NCBI RefSeq assembly: GCF_963855985.1
Contig: NC_087111.1
Location: 3,787,001-3,851,000 of the forward strand
DNA: 64,000 bases
Direction of reading: 5' to 3'
From: Ostrinia nubilalis
Taxonomy: Eukaryota > Arthropoda > Insecta > Lepidoptera > Crambidae
In this document: positions 20,696-31,351 of the stretch, in pieces
How the letters are laid out: each line of letters begins with the position of its first letter
Position numbering within the stretch: position 1 is the stretch's first letter
Notes under the pieces: generated by a model
What the model was told of the DNA's origin: nothing
Databases searched by the model: none
What the model saw: only the letters and a program-made list of their open reading frames with translations
Program-made: the position numbers and the translations under genes

Positions 20696-22966
20696 TTAAA
20701 ACTTCATCTTTGTTCTACTTCTACATTTTCTTGATACAAATCCTCCTTTCATTAGTATTTCATTAATTCCCTTGTAAATTTCTACCGCTTCTTCTACTTT
20801 GTCACAACCTGTCATACGATCATCTTTAAATACTGGATCTTTCATCATCAAATCATTTATCATTATCCCATCCTTTCCTTTACATGAACTGTCGCACACA
20901 ACCCGTACTCGTGTGCTGGCCCTATCTTCCTGTCTTTTTACCGTGTTCCTATAATACAACTCTTCACATTTCATTTCTTCCTCATTCATCCACCTTTCAG
21001 TCCTTTTCTGTTGCTCGTTCTTCAATTTCCAAACTCTCTTCAAAGTCTTATTATGATCAACCAGTGAATGCATCACTACCATGCTATTCGACTGCTCTTG
21101 CAAATCCGTGACAGTTCCCGATATTATCCAACCTAAACTCGTAGCTTGTGCGATTATTCCACCCGGTATACCCTTCCTTAGCCCTTCTTGTAGAACCTGC
21201 CCGTACACATCCGCTCCTAACAACATGTCAATTTTGTTGGGTGTATGGTATTCAGGATCAGCCAAGATAATCCCAGTTAAGTCTAAACCATTCAAATCGA
21301 CAACTTTTTTAACTGGAAGAAAAGCTGTGATTTTACTCAACACGTAAGCCTTAACCGAGAGTTTTATCTGAGGATCTACCCGTGATTCCAAGTTGATAGT
21401 AACCGTAGAATTTGTGATAACCTTTTTGTTCCCACCCAAACCTGATACAACGTTCTTTGCCCTTGACTTTTTTAATCCCAATAATTGTACCGTTGATTCG
21501 GTTACAAATGACGCCTGCGATCCTTGATCTAACAAAGCGCGTACCGATTGCCGTGTCCCGTTGTTAGCTTCAACCTTCACCACAGCTGTAGCTAACAATA
21601 CCTGTTTACCCGTTTCCGCCGAAAAACAAGAAGTGATGTTTCCCTCCCCACCTACTGCCTGTTCAGTAAGTGTGCAACCTACTACTGCTGCTGACGACCC
21701 TTGCTCCCTATCCTCACCTGACCTTCCCGACCTTTCCGTAATTTTGTTTTTTGTTTCAGATGAAGAAGATGAAGAACCCGCCAGATGCAACAAAGTATTA
21801 TGGAGTCTCCTACAGATTTTACACCGTGTGTTGTTTTTACAATCCCTAGCCAAATGACCCAACCCCAAACAATTGAAGCATAACCGTTTTTGCCGCACAA
21901 AATCACGACGATCATCAACACTTACTTTCATGAATTGTGAGCAATAATTTATTTTATGTTCCTGTCCGCAATAAACACAATTTTGTTTCAAAACATGAAA
22001 AGTTTTTAATTTCCCCTGATTGTTCTCAACCTGTACATTTCTGTGATATTTGTTTGGTTCTATGAATTCTAAAGCCCTGTATCTTTGAGTAATAAAACAT
22101 TTAAACTGTTCATATGTTGGCAAACAATCACTACCCACATTACTACTGACATGTAACTCCCATTGTTTTTTAGTTTCCGGATCTAATTTCAATGACAAAA
22201 TGTGTATTACCAATATATCCCAGTTACTGACATCAATATTTAAATTCCTTAACCCATCCAGACAATCGGTTGTTGTGTCAATCAAATCTTTCAAACCTGA
22301 AGATACTTCGCTACTGAGATTTCTTTGACTCAGCAACCGTTTGATTATACAATTTGACATATACTTTTTATTGTTGAACCGCTCATTTAGCAGAGTCCAG
22401 GCGCGCACATAATTATCAGCCGACACTGGAATCTGTCGAATGAGTTGCTCAGCTTCCCCTGTTACATATCCTTTCAAATAATGAAGCTTTTCCACATTAC
22501 CCAAACTATCATTACAATGAATCAAAGACATGAACATATCCTTGAAAGTTTGCCATTCGGAATATTTACCTGAGAATTGAGGAATACAGATTTTTGGCAG
22601 CTTCACTGCATTACTGTTACCATTACTAGCCGTTACATTTACTGATTTCCCCGATTCTGATGACACTGATGGACACAACTTACTCAATGCAAACCTCAAC
22701 ACACTCTTAAATTCTATGTAAGTGTCCTCCGTGTTTTCATAGATATCCTCATCAGCATAGAGTTTGTAAAGTTCATTGTCAGAGTCGGCTTGCCTTACTA
22801 TTGCCGCGTGATTATCGATGAAACTTTTCCATTGTTGTTCGAGATTTTCTAACCGAGTCTGACAGTAAGCTTCACTTAACCTCTCCTTTGGAGATTTCTT
22901 GAAATTAACAAGTCCCCTTGAAATTTGACTTCTGACATCTGATTGTAATCTTATTAATTCCTCCAT
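20696..22966 (-). CDS. BEL/Pao Gag-protease polyprotein with a deleted RT remnant, 756 aa
   Basis: An N-terminal helical region (about 1-100) precedes a DUF1759-type gag core (about 123-300, starting LPKICIPQFSGKYSEWQTF). Zinc-binding segments follow: C330-V-Y-C-G-Q-E-H then Y-C342, and the CX2CX4HX4C knuckle C363-F-N-C-L-G-L-G-H-L-A-R-D-C376. A retroviral-type aspartic protease (DUF1758-like) follows, with active-site A-L-L-D480-Q-G-S, where the usual form is D-S/T-G, and M-L-L-G-A-D near 581-586. From about 686 it reads RVRVVCDSS...INDLMMKDPVF, the start of the BEL RT fingers. Then it jumps to KDDRMTGCDKVEEA, which belongs beside the catalytic Asp pair. Roughly 100 or more residues of palm are missing in frame, and the frame ends 36 codons on. 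Gag would package RNA and protease would process it; no polymerase is possible. The first Met, at 22966, follows a leader that has no longer in-frame extension. Confidence 0.92.
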   Translation of the reverse strand: MEELIRLQSDVRSQISRGLVNFKKSPKERLSEAYCQTRLENLEQQWKSFIDNHAAIVRQADSDNELYKLYADEDIYENTEDTYIEFKSVLRFALSKLCPSVSSESGKSVNVTASNGNSNAVKLPKICIPQFSGKYSEWQTFKDMFMSLIHCNDSLGNVEKLHYLKGYVTGEAEQLIRQIPVSADNYVRAWTLLNERFNNKKYMSNCIIKRLLSQRNLSSEVSSGLKDLIDTTTDCLDGLRNLNIDVSNWDILVIHILSLKLDPETKKQWELHVSSNVGSDCLPTYEQFKCFITQRYRALEFIEPNKYHRNVQVENNQGKLKTFHVLKQNCVYCGQEHKINYCSQFMKVSVDDRRDFVRQKRLCFNCLGLGHLARDCKNNTRCKICRRLHNTLLHLAGSSSSSSETKNKITERSGRSGEDREQGSSAAVVGCTLTEQAVGGEGNITSCFSAETGKQVLLATAVVKVEANNGTRQSVRALLDQGSQASFVTESTVQLLGLKKSRAKNVVSGLGGNKKVITNSTVTINLESRVDPQIKLSVKAYVLSKITAFLPVKKVVDLNGLDLTGIILADPEYHTPNKIDMLLGADVYGQVLQEGLRKGIPGGIIAQATSLGWIISGTVTDLQEQSNSMVVMHSLVDHNKTLKRVWKLKNEQQKRTERWMNEEEMKCEELYYRNTVKRQEDRASTRVRVVCDSSCKGKDGIMINDLMMKDPVFKDDRMTGCDKVEEAVEIYKGINEILMKGGFVSRKCRSRTKMKF

Positions 22967-23583
22967 TATTGCGCAAAAAGTTAAAGTCCAAAATGTTCCA
23001 ATAGAATTTACAAAATTTTCCTAAGTCTTAAATTTTTTCCCAAAATTATTCTAAGTGTTTGAACTTAATTAAATCCTGAGTGAAATCCGGCATGGATTCC
23101 CCGTCCCGTCGTTTTTCTTAAAATTATTCTAAGTCCTAAACTAAATTCTACAAATTTTTCTAAGTCCCAATTTTCTTCAAATTCTAAGTCCCCAAAGTTA
23201 ATTAAATTTACTAAGTCCCGTGACACTTGATTCCAAATCTTCAAACACAACACTATTTCCCGTTAGATAGACATTTGACCGTACTCACAGTTTTCCCGCA
23301 CTTTTCACCTCACTACCGACTCCCGCCGGCACCACACCTTCCCGAAGCCGCACGCCGTAACACGTGCTGCTGCTGCAGCGCGCCGCCGCTCGGACTGCGC
23401 CGCCGCTGATGATGCAGCGTCTCCTCGTAGACGCCGCTCCGATGTGGGCTGGACCCGATGAACCGACTGCGCCACGTGCAGTCGCCGTAGACACCAGATG
23501 GACGGACGACTCACCGTCGTCGTCCACTACGGTGATGCGCTCCAACCAGGAACGCTGAAACCGGAGACAGTACTATTATAGTA
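22967..23583 (-). other. 5' leader of the BEL/Pao element
   Basis: On the element strand this untranslated leader carries at least five spaced GGACTTAG or ACTTAG motifs (CTAAGTCC on the plus strand, 23020-23220), each followed by AT-rich spacer. Next to the PBS is a GC-rich part (23290-23560) with a short upstream frame, 23285-23545, starting MERITVVDDDGESS. GTGAGTACGG near 23287 could be a splice donor. The role of these repeats (packaging, or translation of gag) is not known. Confidence 0.5.
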
Positions 23584-23603
23584 CATCCGACTCGTAAGGA
23601 CCA
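23584..23603 (-). promoter_or_regulatory. Primer binding site next to the 5' LTR
   Basis: On the element strand TGGTCCTTACGAGTCGG begins at the LTR edge, so the plus strand ends ...AAGGACCA like a mature tRNA 3' end. It resembles insect tRNA-Tyr (CTCGAAGGACCA) with one extra base, but that assignment is from memory and uncertain. Confidence 0.6.
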
Positions 23604-23890
23604 TGTACAACCCTACGATAGCGAGGTGTGCATGGGAAAATGAAAGCTATTTTACAGGCAATAGCATCGTTTATTGAGATTCAAAGCTAAGCTATGTGAT
23701 GAACCTAGTTGAACCTAGCTGAACCTGGGTGGGCATACATTTCCAGGGGGTATATAAAGCCAGGAAAAAAACAAATGTTAGCGCGAGCTAAAGGAGCACA
23801 GCGCCATCTGTTATCCCAAATATAAACTATGTTTTACTTACCCATTGTTCTTGGTGGACTTGCTTTTCACTTGACACTCAAACTTATACA
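23604..23890 (-). repeat. 5' LTR of the BEL/Pao element
   Basis: Reads the same as 19498-19784 across all 287 positions I compared. As the upstream LTR it would provide the promoter (TATATA box on the minus strand near 23753) for genomic and gag RNA. Confidence 0.92.
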
Positions 23891-23895
23891 ATACG

Positions 23896-25152
23896 GAAGT
23901 TGCAGAGATAGAAGCGAGGGATAGGGAAAGTCCCTTAATAGACTAATGTCCTTCAGAATTGCCCACGTCAAGGTTAATTAAGTGTACACTCTCCTTAAGA
24001 GCTCTCCTGAGGTAATGTAATTGACACCTTTACACATTGTTCGTTATACTGTTGATTTTGGGGAAACTTGTGCCCAGAAGTTTATTTGGTGTGGGTTCCA
24101 GGGTCGTAATTGGGTATCCATGGCCCACGTGATTTTGCCAGTTTGAAACAAGTTCATGTAAAATTTTGCACGTAGGTGCTGTAGGTCGTGTTTTGTTAGT
24201 TTATACGCTTTTAAGGAGCTATTCTGGGACCCAAATGTTACCTTTCTCTGGGATAGAGAATGGAATGTCGGAATCAGGAATGTCAACACATTATTACCAG
24301 CTTTTAAGGTTTTATAAAAGTAAAAGTTATTCTAATGTTGGTCCCTGAGGTATTGTCGTGAAGAGCAAAACTCAACATAATGTACCTAAGTGCTTAGTTG
24401 TCGAAACCTTAATATAATTTTGCTAACTTGAAAACCGATAAACCTGTAGAAGATCAACGCTTTTCATAATCAGCTATTTTTAAATGTAGCCAATTTGACA
24501 ATAGCAGATTTCTATTTCTGCACAAAAGACCTGAAAGACAGACTTCAGATAAACAAGAATTTGCCACCGTAATTTTGAGTGGCATAATACCACACATATG
24601 ACTTTCATCCGAAATATCGTCTCTGCCACGAGAAATACCTAAATACTTAAATACTACTTTCGTTTCTCCCACAGAGTTAACGAGCGAATGACTAATGTGA
24701 AATATAAAAGCTATCGTGCATCAGAGAAAGTGTCCCCATAACGGTACCTCAGTTTAAAGTATTAAGATTATTTTCCAAGTATCAAGAATGCGAGATCCTG
24801 TTCTGAATGACCTATTGAGAATTTTTTATTTCGTAACTAATTGGAGTATGTTTTTAAGACTTCCTTTTTGAGAAGTTTTATAGAGTTCACATGGAAATAT
24901 TGTTCAGATGAAGATCAGCGAATTGTAAAGATAATGCCATGTTGCTGAACAATATAAGCTCTTAAGTACTTGAAATAGCGGTGATTTTGCGTTGCTTATA
25001 CAAGTACTTTAGAGCTCTAAAGCCATAATAAGTTGGTCTTGCCGCAAAATTAGTATGCGTCTCTTACATTTATGAACTTATCAAATACCTATAGCATCAT
25101 CCACATTCGATTTACTGTAGTCCTATGTTACTCAGGAATAATGTAGCATTCT
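23896..25152. other. No gene seen
   Basis: About 1.25 kb of AT-rich, apparently single-copy DNA. AATATAAAAGC at 24700 resembles a TATA box but has no convincing initiator or frame after it. Confidence 0.5.
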
Positions 25153-25275
25153 TAGGCTGAGTTGCCACACCTTATTTTAACCGTAATTGTAACGATAACC
25201 GGTGCTTTTTGTATCGAGTTTGACAGATTTTTTACGTTTGTCAAAGATAAAGTAAGATGGTGCAACTCAGCCTTA
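25153..25275. mobile_element. Fold-back MITE (GGCTGAGTTGC family)
   Basis: Ends TAGGCTGAGTTGCCAC and GGTGCAACTCAGCCTTA are inverted, and inner blocks CTTATTTTAACCGTAA and AAAGTAAGAT extend the pairing. Sisters are at 29636-29742, 41373-41495 and 45457-45580. Confidence 0.8.
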
Positions 25276-25824
25276 GGGAATCTGCTTAGCAGTTTTTGAG
25301 TTATTCGTAACAAACATACAAAATACTCGTACAAATCTTTCATCTTCATAATATTTGTAAGTTATTTAAATCATTCTTCACAGAAATTTGGCAGTTTTTA
25401 GCACCCTTTTTCTGTGAATAAAGCACACGAGTACCTACCATTATCACGTTCAACGTTAAACCTTTTATAATGTCGTTACGAATACATTTCAACTCATTAA
25501 AGTACTACCCAGTTACCACTGATTGGGGTAATCAAATTACCAATCCAGAAAGTCTGCTGAACCACATCCCGGATTCCCGACTAATTTTGATTATCCCCTC
25601 ATTTCTGTGAACCCCGAAAGTGGGGACAGAAAGGATAATTTGGGGAACCGGGTAAACAGGTTTGGAAACAGCTTGTGGGAAAGAAGTTAAGTTCGCACGA
25701 TGTTGTTGATACGATATAGGGTGTAAGGGATAGGGAAAACTGAGAGATTCTGAGCTCTACCTACTCGTTTAAACACATTCTATAGGTATTTGAAAGAAAA
25801 CAGTAAGTTTTGTTTATGGAAAAT
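25276..25824. other. No gene seen
   Basis: No gene supported. A GGGGTAATC/GATTATCCCC and GGGGACAGAAAGG patch near 25525-25660 may be a decayed fold-back. Confidence 0.4.
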
Positions 25825-25826
25825 AC

Positions 25827-26034
25827 TAGCTTTTGCCCGCGGCTTCACCCGCGTAAACTTTAGTTTGTCATCCGGGACAAATTATAGCCTATATGTTATT
25901 CTGGGTTATAAAAAATAACACTGTAAAGTTTCATTAAAATCCGTTTAGTAGTTTTTGCGTGAAAGAGTCACAAACATACATCCATCCAGACATAGAAACT
26001 TTCGCATTTATAATATTAGTAGGATTTTGATTCC
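25827..26034 (+). repeat. CCCGCGG dispersed repeat
   Basis: CTAGCTTTTGCCCGCGGCTT to CTTTCGCATTTATAATATTA. It is close to the copy at 9002-9229 and keeps AAATCCGTTTAGTAGTTTTT. Confidence 0.75.
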
Positions 26035-26093
26035 CAATGTACAGTCAACAGCACAAGAGATGTACATTCTTGTTGCAAAATATAACTCTTATT

Positions 26094-26567
26094 ACAGTCA
26101 ACGTCAAATAGTTTGTGACATCCAAAGTAGCCAAAAAGTTCGCAACACGTCTTTGCTACAATTGGCTGACCACCTCTATGGTCTAGTGGTAAGACCACCT
26201 GCTGCAGACGTAGAGGTCCCGGGTTCGATTCCCAGTGGAGGCAGATTTTTCTGTTCGGTTTGGTTGGTGGTAGGGCTTGTTCTAAGTCCGCCTGGCTAGC
26301 TACCACCATCTTACCTAAGTCTGTCGCCATAACAACAATGTTAACAGCATTGTTGTGTTCCGGCAGTTACAGGTAAGATAGCCAGTTCCTCCGTGGTTGA
26401 GGATTCCGGGTGAAGCTCGCTTCCATCTTCGGCCTGATCATCGCTTACGATCAGGTGAGATACAGGCCAAGAGCTTCCTCGTTGTGAATAAAAAAAAATG
26501 GAATAATGTTGTTATCACTTTTTGGGCCACTTTAGGTGTCACGACCTATTTGACGCAGAGTGCATAA
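26094..26567. mobile_element. Fold-back element (GACGTTGACTGT family) interrupted by SINE-A
   Basis: The left end is TACAGTCAACGTCAAATAG. The right part, TTTTTGGGCCACTTTAGGTG to TTTGACGCAGAGTGCATA, resumes after the SINE. Joining the flanks restores the family order seen in the uninterrupted region at 4045-4085. Confidence 0.8.
26166..26498 (+). mobile_element. SINE-A, full length, tRNA-derived
   Basis: The head has box A TGGTCTAGTGGTAAGAC and box B GGTTCGATTCC in tRNA-like spacing. The long body (TTGGTTGGTGGTAGGGCTT, CGCCATAACAACAATG, CAGTTCCTCCGTGGTTGAGG) ends in CATCGCTTACGATCAGGTGA, CAAGAGCTTCC and an A run. TGG is repeated at both edges. It is nearly the same sequence as 44423-44755, so both are recent. 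The shared 3' body (1725-1800, 27111-27222) is probably what the mobilising LINE recognises. Confidence 0.9.
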
Positions 26568-26651
26568 CTACGTAGATAGATACCACAGTCCGTACGTCAA
26601 ATTAAGTACATATAGGGTATAGGTATAAATAAATCTTATAAGACAGACTAA

Positions 26652-26759
26652 TGCCCGTATTCGCAGGGTGACACACGAACCAATCACAGAGCTCTATTCA
26701 ATGCTGTGCGTTCGATTTGATGCTTCACTTAAGCAAGCATCGTTTGTGAATACGGTCGT
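26652..26759 (+). repeat. GTGAATACGGGC MITE with internal deletion
   Basis: It keeps both ends (ATGCCCGTATTCGC and TTTGTGAATACGGTCG) but lacks the ACTATGAGGTCTCAC block present in 61555-61699. Confidence 0.75.
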
Positions 26760-27110
26760 AAGTAAACTTAATATCAAACAAGATTGTGGACAATACCTTT
26801 TTAGACGAATAAAAAGACCGACTTTTTGTTCCAGATAGAAATACAATGCCACAATGTGATATAAAATTTAACAGCACTGCACTCGTCTAAAGCCAAGAGT
26901 AGGTAAAGGCAGTTAACTTTAAATCACTACGACAGCGGTTCCCAATCTTATCACACGAAACCCTTTAGTGCTCCAACTGTTACCTTCAGAGAGCTGGGCA
27001 AGGTTGAAAAACAGCGCAGCCCGGGACTTGCTCTAGAGGCAGCTCGAGCTGAACCTCATGGCCTTTTGTTTCCTGGCTAAATCTGAATTTTTTTTGCTGC
27101 TCACTTATAC
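26760..27110. other. No gene seen
   Basis: No feature supported except mild GC enrichment at 27005-27060. Confidence 0.4.
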
Positions 27111-27222
27111 CAGAGATACCCAGTTCCTCTGTGGTTGAGTATTCCGGGTGAAACTCGATTCCACTTTCGGCCTGATTATCACTTTTCATCAGGTGAGTGC
27201 AGGCCAAGAGCTTCCTCATTCT
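27111..27222 (+). repeat. SINE-A 3' body fragment
   Basis: CAGTTCCTCTGTGGTTGAGT to GGCCAAGAGCTTCCTC. The head and first half of the body are missing. Confidence 0.75.
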
Positions 27223-29036
27223 AATCTTTTTGACATAATTTTATCGACAAAACGTTATTGCAAACCATAGTTTTTACTTATAGTAATATCAATTTGATAA
27301 CTTGTAAAAAAAATCTTAAAAAAGACAGACGGAAAATGAAGTAGTAATAATATTAATAGTTAAATAGATATTCTCGAGTGTTTCGCCTTACTTTTAAAGG
27401 ATTATTGCGAATGATGTAGCCGCTTTGGGGCCAGACGTGAATAATTTTGGGAAACTGAGCACTAAGCAACACAATAGCCCCTTGTCCGTGTTCGTTCAGT
27501 ACAAAAGGCGGGATCAATTTTAAATGAAGACTCAACCTTTCCCGTACTAAAGGAAAGGTTAGCACCTAGAGACCCATAACGCGTTATAACTAGTACGGCT
27601 TAACAAGCTTTACAACAGTAGCCTTAACCCGTTGCAATAAAGGTTATTTTGCAACAGGAATATGTAGTTTAATGTGCCTGTATAGGCCGTTTGAACCTTG
27701 CAAACATTTTCTTGTAATACGTATTGCTGTATAATTAATGGTTCTTGAACGAATATTTAAGAGAACAGTCAAATGTTTGAGGAATCATACTTTGATTATG
27801 GCTTCCAGACAATTTCGACATACGAGTAAATAGAAGTTGAATTCGTTTCCTAAATAACTATTTATTTATTTTATTTAAAACAAGTTACATATTTCCAAAT
27901 ATTAATAATGACTACCTATTGACGATGTGCTCACGTACAATCAATTTTTAAGTATTGTTAAGTGTATTGTCAATAATACTGAATAAACATTTTTTCTTTC
28001 TTTCTTTCTTATTTAGACACCCTGTATTTAACCTATTTATCGAAGTGCATCTAACCAACGCATGTATGTAGTCCATATTAATTTATAGGGTTCCAGTATA
28101 CCTACGGTTTGCACACTAATCCTGCTCCATTCAAAGTGGGCTAAACCCCTATAGATTTATTGCTGGCATTAGTTAGCGTTGCGATTAATCGATTGTCGCA
28201 TAATATCGATGTTACGTACCAAGAAGACTTATTGGCACATGTCTATTAGTACCTACAACAAATAATAAAACAAAATTAAATACACCAAGTGCCTCTTTTT
28301 TTTTTAATATTTTCGATACAACTGCAATAGTCTAATAATGGATACTGTACTAATATCCATTGAATCCCACCTCTCGTTACAGTTTAGTTTCGTTACTAAT
28401 CCCGTTGTCCTCCATGGAAAATTATATCGTTGGACAAAACTTTTTCCCACTGTCCGCCTGGGAGAAAAAATGGTGGGGGACAACGGGAACATTAGATTAA
28501 ATATATGAGTTTAAAGAATGAACCTGATACAACTGAATGAATACAACCTGATACAACATTAAAAAAAATAAAGACATTATGTATATTACCCGCTTGAGTC
28601 CCAGACGGCATTAATTAATGTCATAACAATTGATTATCTATTGTGTCTAGATTCGCGGGCCTTGAAGGATTAATAAACGTCCATGACGGCAAAAATACTG
28701 TTCTCCTACCATTTTTTCCCAGTAGAATTCGAATGCGAAACCGCAGCATTGCATTCTAAACTACGCGTCCGTCGCACTTGTGGCAACTCAACGACGTTAA
28801 GTTGAAATATGAAAACCGACAAATGTGGTCAGACTTTCGCAAAGCATTAGCGAATGCTAAATTTAGCAATGCTTAAATACTGAAAAACTATTTAACCGTT
28901 GATGACTCTTCCTAGAATAAAAATTCCGGATACGACATTGCACATGAAATTATTCGATTTACGTACGAAATAATTAGGAGAACTATGAAGTACCCATTGA
29001 GTTGTGATACTAACTGCATTTTTAACGTTATTTATA
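27223..29036. other. No gene seen; one microsatellite
   Basis: (TTTC)n at 27987-28009 follows AATAAACATTTT and may be the tail of an old retroelement. No other structure in 1.8 kb. Confidence 0.5.
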
Positions 29037-29037
29037 T

Positions 29038-29190
29038 TACTAGCTTTTGCCCGTGGTTTATCCTGAGTGAATTGCCTATGTTACTTAAAAAATAGTATGT
29101 ATCTCTAATGTTGAAAGAATTTTTGAAATCGGTCCAGTAATTTTGAGTTTGTTCGTTGTAGGCAAGTAAACATACAAAAAGAAATCTCTT
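29038..29190 (+). repeat. CCCGCGG dispersed repeat, diverged
   Basis: TACTAGCTTTTGCCCGTGG retains the family start. GAAATCGGTCCAGTAATTTTG corresponds to its core. The 3' end is not legible. Confidence 0.55.
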
Positions 29191-29635
29191 CAATAAAATA
29201 TAACAACAATCAAATTAAACAAGACTGCCCTTAAAATACCCATGTGATAGATATTATGTTAGGTTTGTCGATAAGCATGGGATCTTTAATCGATATAGTA
29301 ACTTTACATCACTACAAATAGTGGACTTGTTATCCCCTGAGGACGACTCTAATAGCCGGTTTCGCATTGCTAAGTGATACCAATTGAGCCTCATAAATCT
29401 ATGAGAGAATGCAGTGAACAAATTAGCGATGACGTCATTTTATGGCTTAGTTTATGACTGCAGCAAACCCTTCTTTGATAATTTATTGCAGTATGCAAAC
29501 ATTTTTACACTTAATGAAAGCATAATTCAGACCCCACTACACTGCCGTCCTAAAACAAATAGGCGGCTTTCTGATAAAATAAAACTTTCAGCTAGAGCTG
29601 AAAAAAGTGGATATTCTTAAAAATCGAAACCTACT

Positions 29636-29742
29636 CTTAGGCACCATCCCGCTTTAACAAACGTCTGAAAATCTGTCAAACAAAGAGCATCGGTTATTTA
29701 TAGTTACGGTTAAAGTAAGTTGGTAATACAACTCAGCCTTAA
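29636..29742. repeat. GGCTGAGTTGC MITE, diverged
   Basis: GGCACCATCCCGCTTTAACA, AAATCTGTCAAAC and the end CAACTCAGCCTTA match the family at 25153-25275. The left tip is decayed. Confidence 0.65.
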
Positions 29743-30173
29743 TTTTTTATGAATGTTTAGTTGAGTTGCGATATAAAAAAAGAAAATGCTTTTCACCAAC
29801 CCCTTCCTGCTAAAAGGCAAATAAACTAAATCTTCCATTTGCCTCTGGTAAATTAGACAGGGTCGTGCTCCTGCAGCAACTAAAATATGTTAATAATGAT
29901 ACCTAATGATGAAGTATTTTTTCTAGTCATCATTACAAGCTGGACTACATTAAATTCAAAATGGACCTACAATTGGAACTTCAACTAACGTTCCATATGA
30001 TTTAACACGCCACATATTAACATTTGGCAGACCATTGCACTTGGTCTTGTCATCCTATGACGTGGATGTATGGCCGGGTAAGCGGGTGATTTGTGGGCAG
30101 CACTGGTTGGCGAAGATGTGCCCGTATTCATGAGAGCAGCCTGGTTTCTGAGCTATTTATCTATTTGTTCAGA
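29743..30173. other. No gene seen
   Basis: Nothing recognised. Confidence 0.4.
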
Positions 30174-30346
30174 GGGCTTAGTGTGAGTTTACATCAAAAG
30201 TCGTCTCTAGCGAGCGCGTTAAAAATATGAAGATTTTAGTTCTTGAAAGTTTCCGCTAGGGGCGCTGTACAATCCGTCATACATTTAATGTCACTTTTTT
30301 ACGCAGTCGACATCGAATGCGTTTGACGTAAACTCACACTACGCCC
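30174..30346. mobile_element. Fold-back MITE, 173 bp
   Basis: GGGCTTAGTGTGAGTTTAC and GTAAACTCACACTACGCCC are near-perfect inverted ends of about 25 bp. The interior contains CGCTAGGGGCGCTG. No second copy was noticed in this window. Confidence 0.8.
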
Positions 30347-31351
30347 CCAGCTCTCCAACGAGCTGACACACGTTTAAAATTATATTTCTGTACAAAATAA
30401 CTCTGGTACTACTTTTTTATAAGCAAAGGTATGGGAGTATTTATAAGGTACGATAAGGTATATTATGTATTTGTAAGAATCTTATTTTTTTTTATAATTT
30501 TGTACTTACACAAAATAATTATCATTACTACAAAATAATTCGTAACTAAATTGGCTACAAGGCAATTTCAATGTAAATTAATTATTACCTTAACAATAGT
30601 GGTAAAATTAATGAGAATACAACAACCCCAATTAATTAATGGTAAACGCCCTAAATTAATTTATACAAAACAACATGAAATTCCATCTTCATTTCTAATT
30701 CCACCCACAAATGTGTGCGCTTATAATCTAAATCGAATTCATAATTATTAGTATATTCGACACCACAGAGTACACTAATGTTTATTGGAAAATAGCATCT
30801 ATTCCAACTTTGTAACATGCCATAGGTATTGGTTTTCTTCATGTTCTTCATGTGCTCCAGACTGTGTCTTCTTAAGAAACAGTAATTACTTAATTCTCAA
30901 TATTAATACGAATCACTAAATTTTTTTATCTACAGTATTAACAGTACTTCCATCCAGGTGGCATTACAGAATTCCACCCACGCAAGTCTTTAAAAACTTT
31001 CAGTTTATTGACCTGAAAAATCTGAAATTCAGGCAAGACAAAAATAATGACAGAAACGCCTTGAAATCTGATCAACCTTATAAATACGGGTCGCTCAGAT
31101 GTATTAAGCCGTACGATTCTGGAGCGTGATTCGAACATTCGGCGAACAATCGGGTCAGCTTCCGATGATTAATCGATTTAGGTGTGAACGTTCGGATATT
31201 CTTTTGGTTATTAAACTCTACGAGAGAAATGAATACTAACGAAACGAAAAAGGCTTACGTTGTATAAAAGATAGAGAAAATTATTCTGGAGTAGGGTAGA
31301 AGTACCAGTTTTGGTCACTCTAAATTTTAAATAATATTGTAAAGCATTATC
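30347..31351. other. No gene seen
   Basis: AT-rich spacer. The frames at 30551-30751 (+) and 30651-30851 (-) overlap each other and look random. Confidence 0.45.

Larger units (their letters stand above)
19498..23890 (-). mobile_element. BEL/Pao LTR retrotransposon, young, internally deleted
   Basis: Two direct 287-bp LTRs (19498-19784 and 23604-23890) bound 3.8 kb of interior. Each LTR starts TGTACAACCC and ends TTATACA in the given strand, keeping TG...CA tips. A 5-bp target duplication, ATACG, flanks the element at 19493-19497 and 23891-23895. Gag plus protease are open on the minus strand; pol is reduced to a joined remnant, and RNase H and integrase are absent. I read no difference between the LTRs, so insertion is recent. 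With its cis signals intact but without polymerase, it would have to be mobilised in trans by a full-length relative. Confidence 0.95.

Noticed and set aside
20884..21857. Plus-strand frames 20884-21111, 21081-21347 and 21561-21857
   Set aside because: They are antisense shadows of the Gag-protease frame and have no domains.
23285..23558. Several overlapping GC-rich frames on both strands as host genes
   Set aside because: They lie in the leader of the LTR element and overlap in multiple frames, as GC-rich DNA does by chance.
19498..23890. An endogenous retrovirus with an envelope gene
   Set aside because: The interior has only gag, protease and an RT remnant. No membrane-glycoprotein frame exists.
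26166..26240. A possible functional tRNA gene (box A, box B, cloverleaf-like head)
   Set aside because: The head is followed by a body and A-tail shared with 44423-44755 and 16658-16965. It lacks a clean acceptor stem and Pol III terminator, so it is a SINE.
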